From Deltaproteobacteria bacterium (lineage in GTDB: Bacteria > Desulfobacterota > Syntrophobacteria > B119-G9): a stretch of 5,608 nucleotides of DNA. The stretch covers positions 1 through 5,608 of the forward strand of contig QMLL01000134.1 in assembly GCA_003646715.1 (NCBI GenBank), in the 5' to 3' direction. Shown here in pieces: positions 5,475-5,608 of the stretch (the stretch's first letter is position 1; the number at the start of each line of letters is the position of its first letter). A program made the translations under genes and the position numbers. The notes under the pieces are model-generated. The model made no database searches and was not told the DNA's origin. It saw only the letters and a list, made by a program, of their open reading frames with translations.

Positions 5475-5608
5475 ATGGAGAGTATTTTGAAACATCTGCA
5501 CTGGTTGGGACATGACTGCTTTTTATATGATGGCGGTCCCGTTATTTATTTTGACCCTTATGAGCTTAAAAGAAGTGAGCCCAAAGCGGATATAATTCTT
5601 GTAACGCA
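5475..5608 (+). CDS. MBL-fold metallo-hydrolase, N-terminal part (cut by window edge)
   Basis: The first 44 residues are present and the frame is open at the edge. HWLGHDCFLYDGGPVIYFDP (9-28) forms the paired first strands typical of UlaG-like or UPF0173-type metallo-beta-lactamase-fold hydrolases. KADIILVT (37-44) leads into the partial codon CA, where the zinc-binding HxHxDH motif would begin with His. There is no signal peptide, so the product should be cytoplasmic. It follows the phospholipase-like gene by 16 bp and has an ideal ribosome-binding site, so it is the third gene of the operon. The substrate cannot be judged from this part; family members range from lactonases to nucleases, and the WLGH start favours the UlaG-like group. 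Confidence 0.82.
   Translation, partial: MESILKHLHWLGHDCFLYDGGPVIYFDPYELKRSEPKADIILVT

Overview
The window looks like ordinary chromosomal DNA from a Gram-negative bacterium of moderate G+C content. A Desulfobacterota (deltaproteobacterial) origin is my best guess. The guess rests on an E. coli-type glutaminyl-tRNA synthetase, a short RNase D, an Smr protein with a long N-terminal region, an exported zinc phospholipase C-like protein, a B12-binding radical SAM protein with TPRs, and a TCATxCCGGA-type palindromic repeat. No single marker proves it.

Layout. Positions 1-338 (minus) hold the 5' part of glnS. Positions 339-805 have no gene. They contain a 214-bp MITE-like element with imperfect terminal inverted repeats flanked by TA (397-610), which encloses a nested palindromic repeat. 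Next comes a leader with an exact 12-bp direct repeat. Positions 806-2542 (plus) encode a 578-residue B12-binding-domain/radical SAM protein with C-terminal TPRs, transcribed divergently from glnS. Its end faces a minus-strand pair: an RNase D-like exonuclease (2997-3866) followed by a DUF1992 protein (2565-2957). From 3948 a plus-strand operon runs to the window edge: an Smr-domain protein, a secreted zinc-dependent phospholipase C-like protein, and the start of an MBL-fold hydrolase, with gaps of 23 and 16 bp.

How the genes relate. The RNase D and Smr operons diverge from an 81-bp gap in which both candidate promoters overlap, arranged so that the two transcripts would share about 10 nt at their 5' ends. 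RNase D and Smr proteins are both linked to RNA or nucleic-acid processing in their families. The MBL-fold and phospholipase-like proteins are both metal-dependent hydrolase types, but one is exported and the other shows no signal peptide. No shared pathway can be demonstrated.

I see no defence system, CRISPR array, phage or complete insertion sequence. The least explained items are the MITE-like element, the radical SAM-TPR protein of unknown substrate, and the overlapping promoters.
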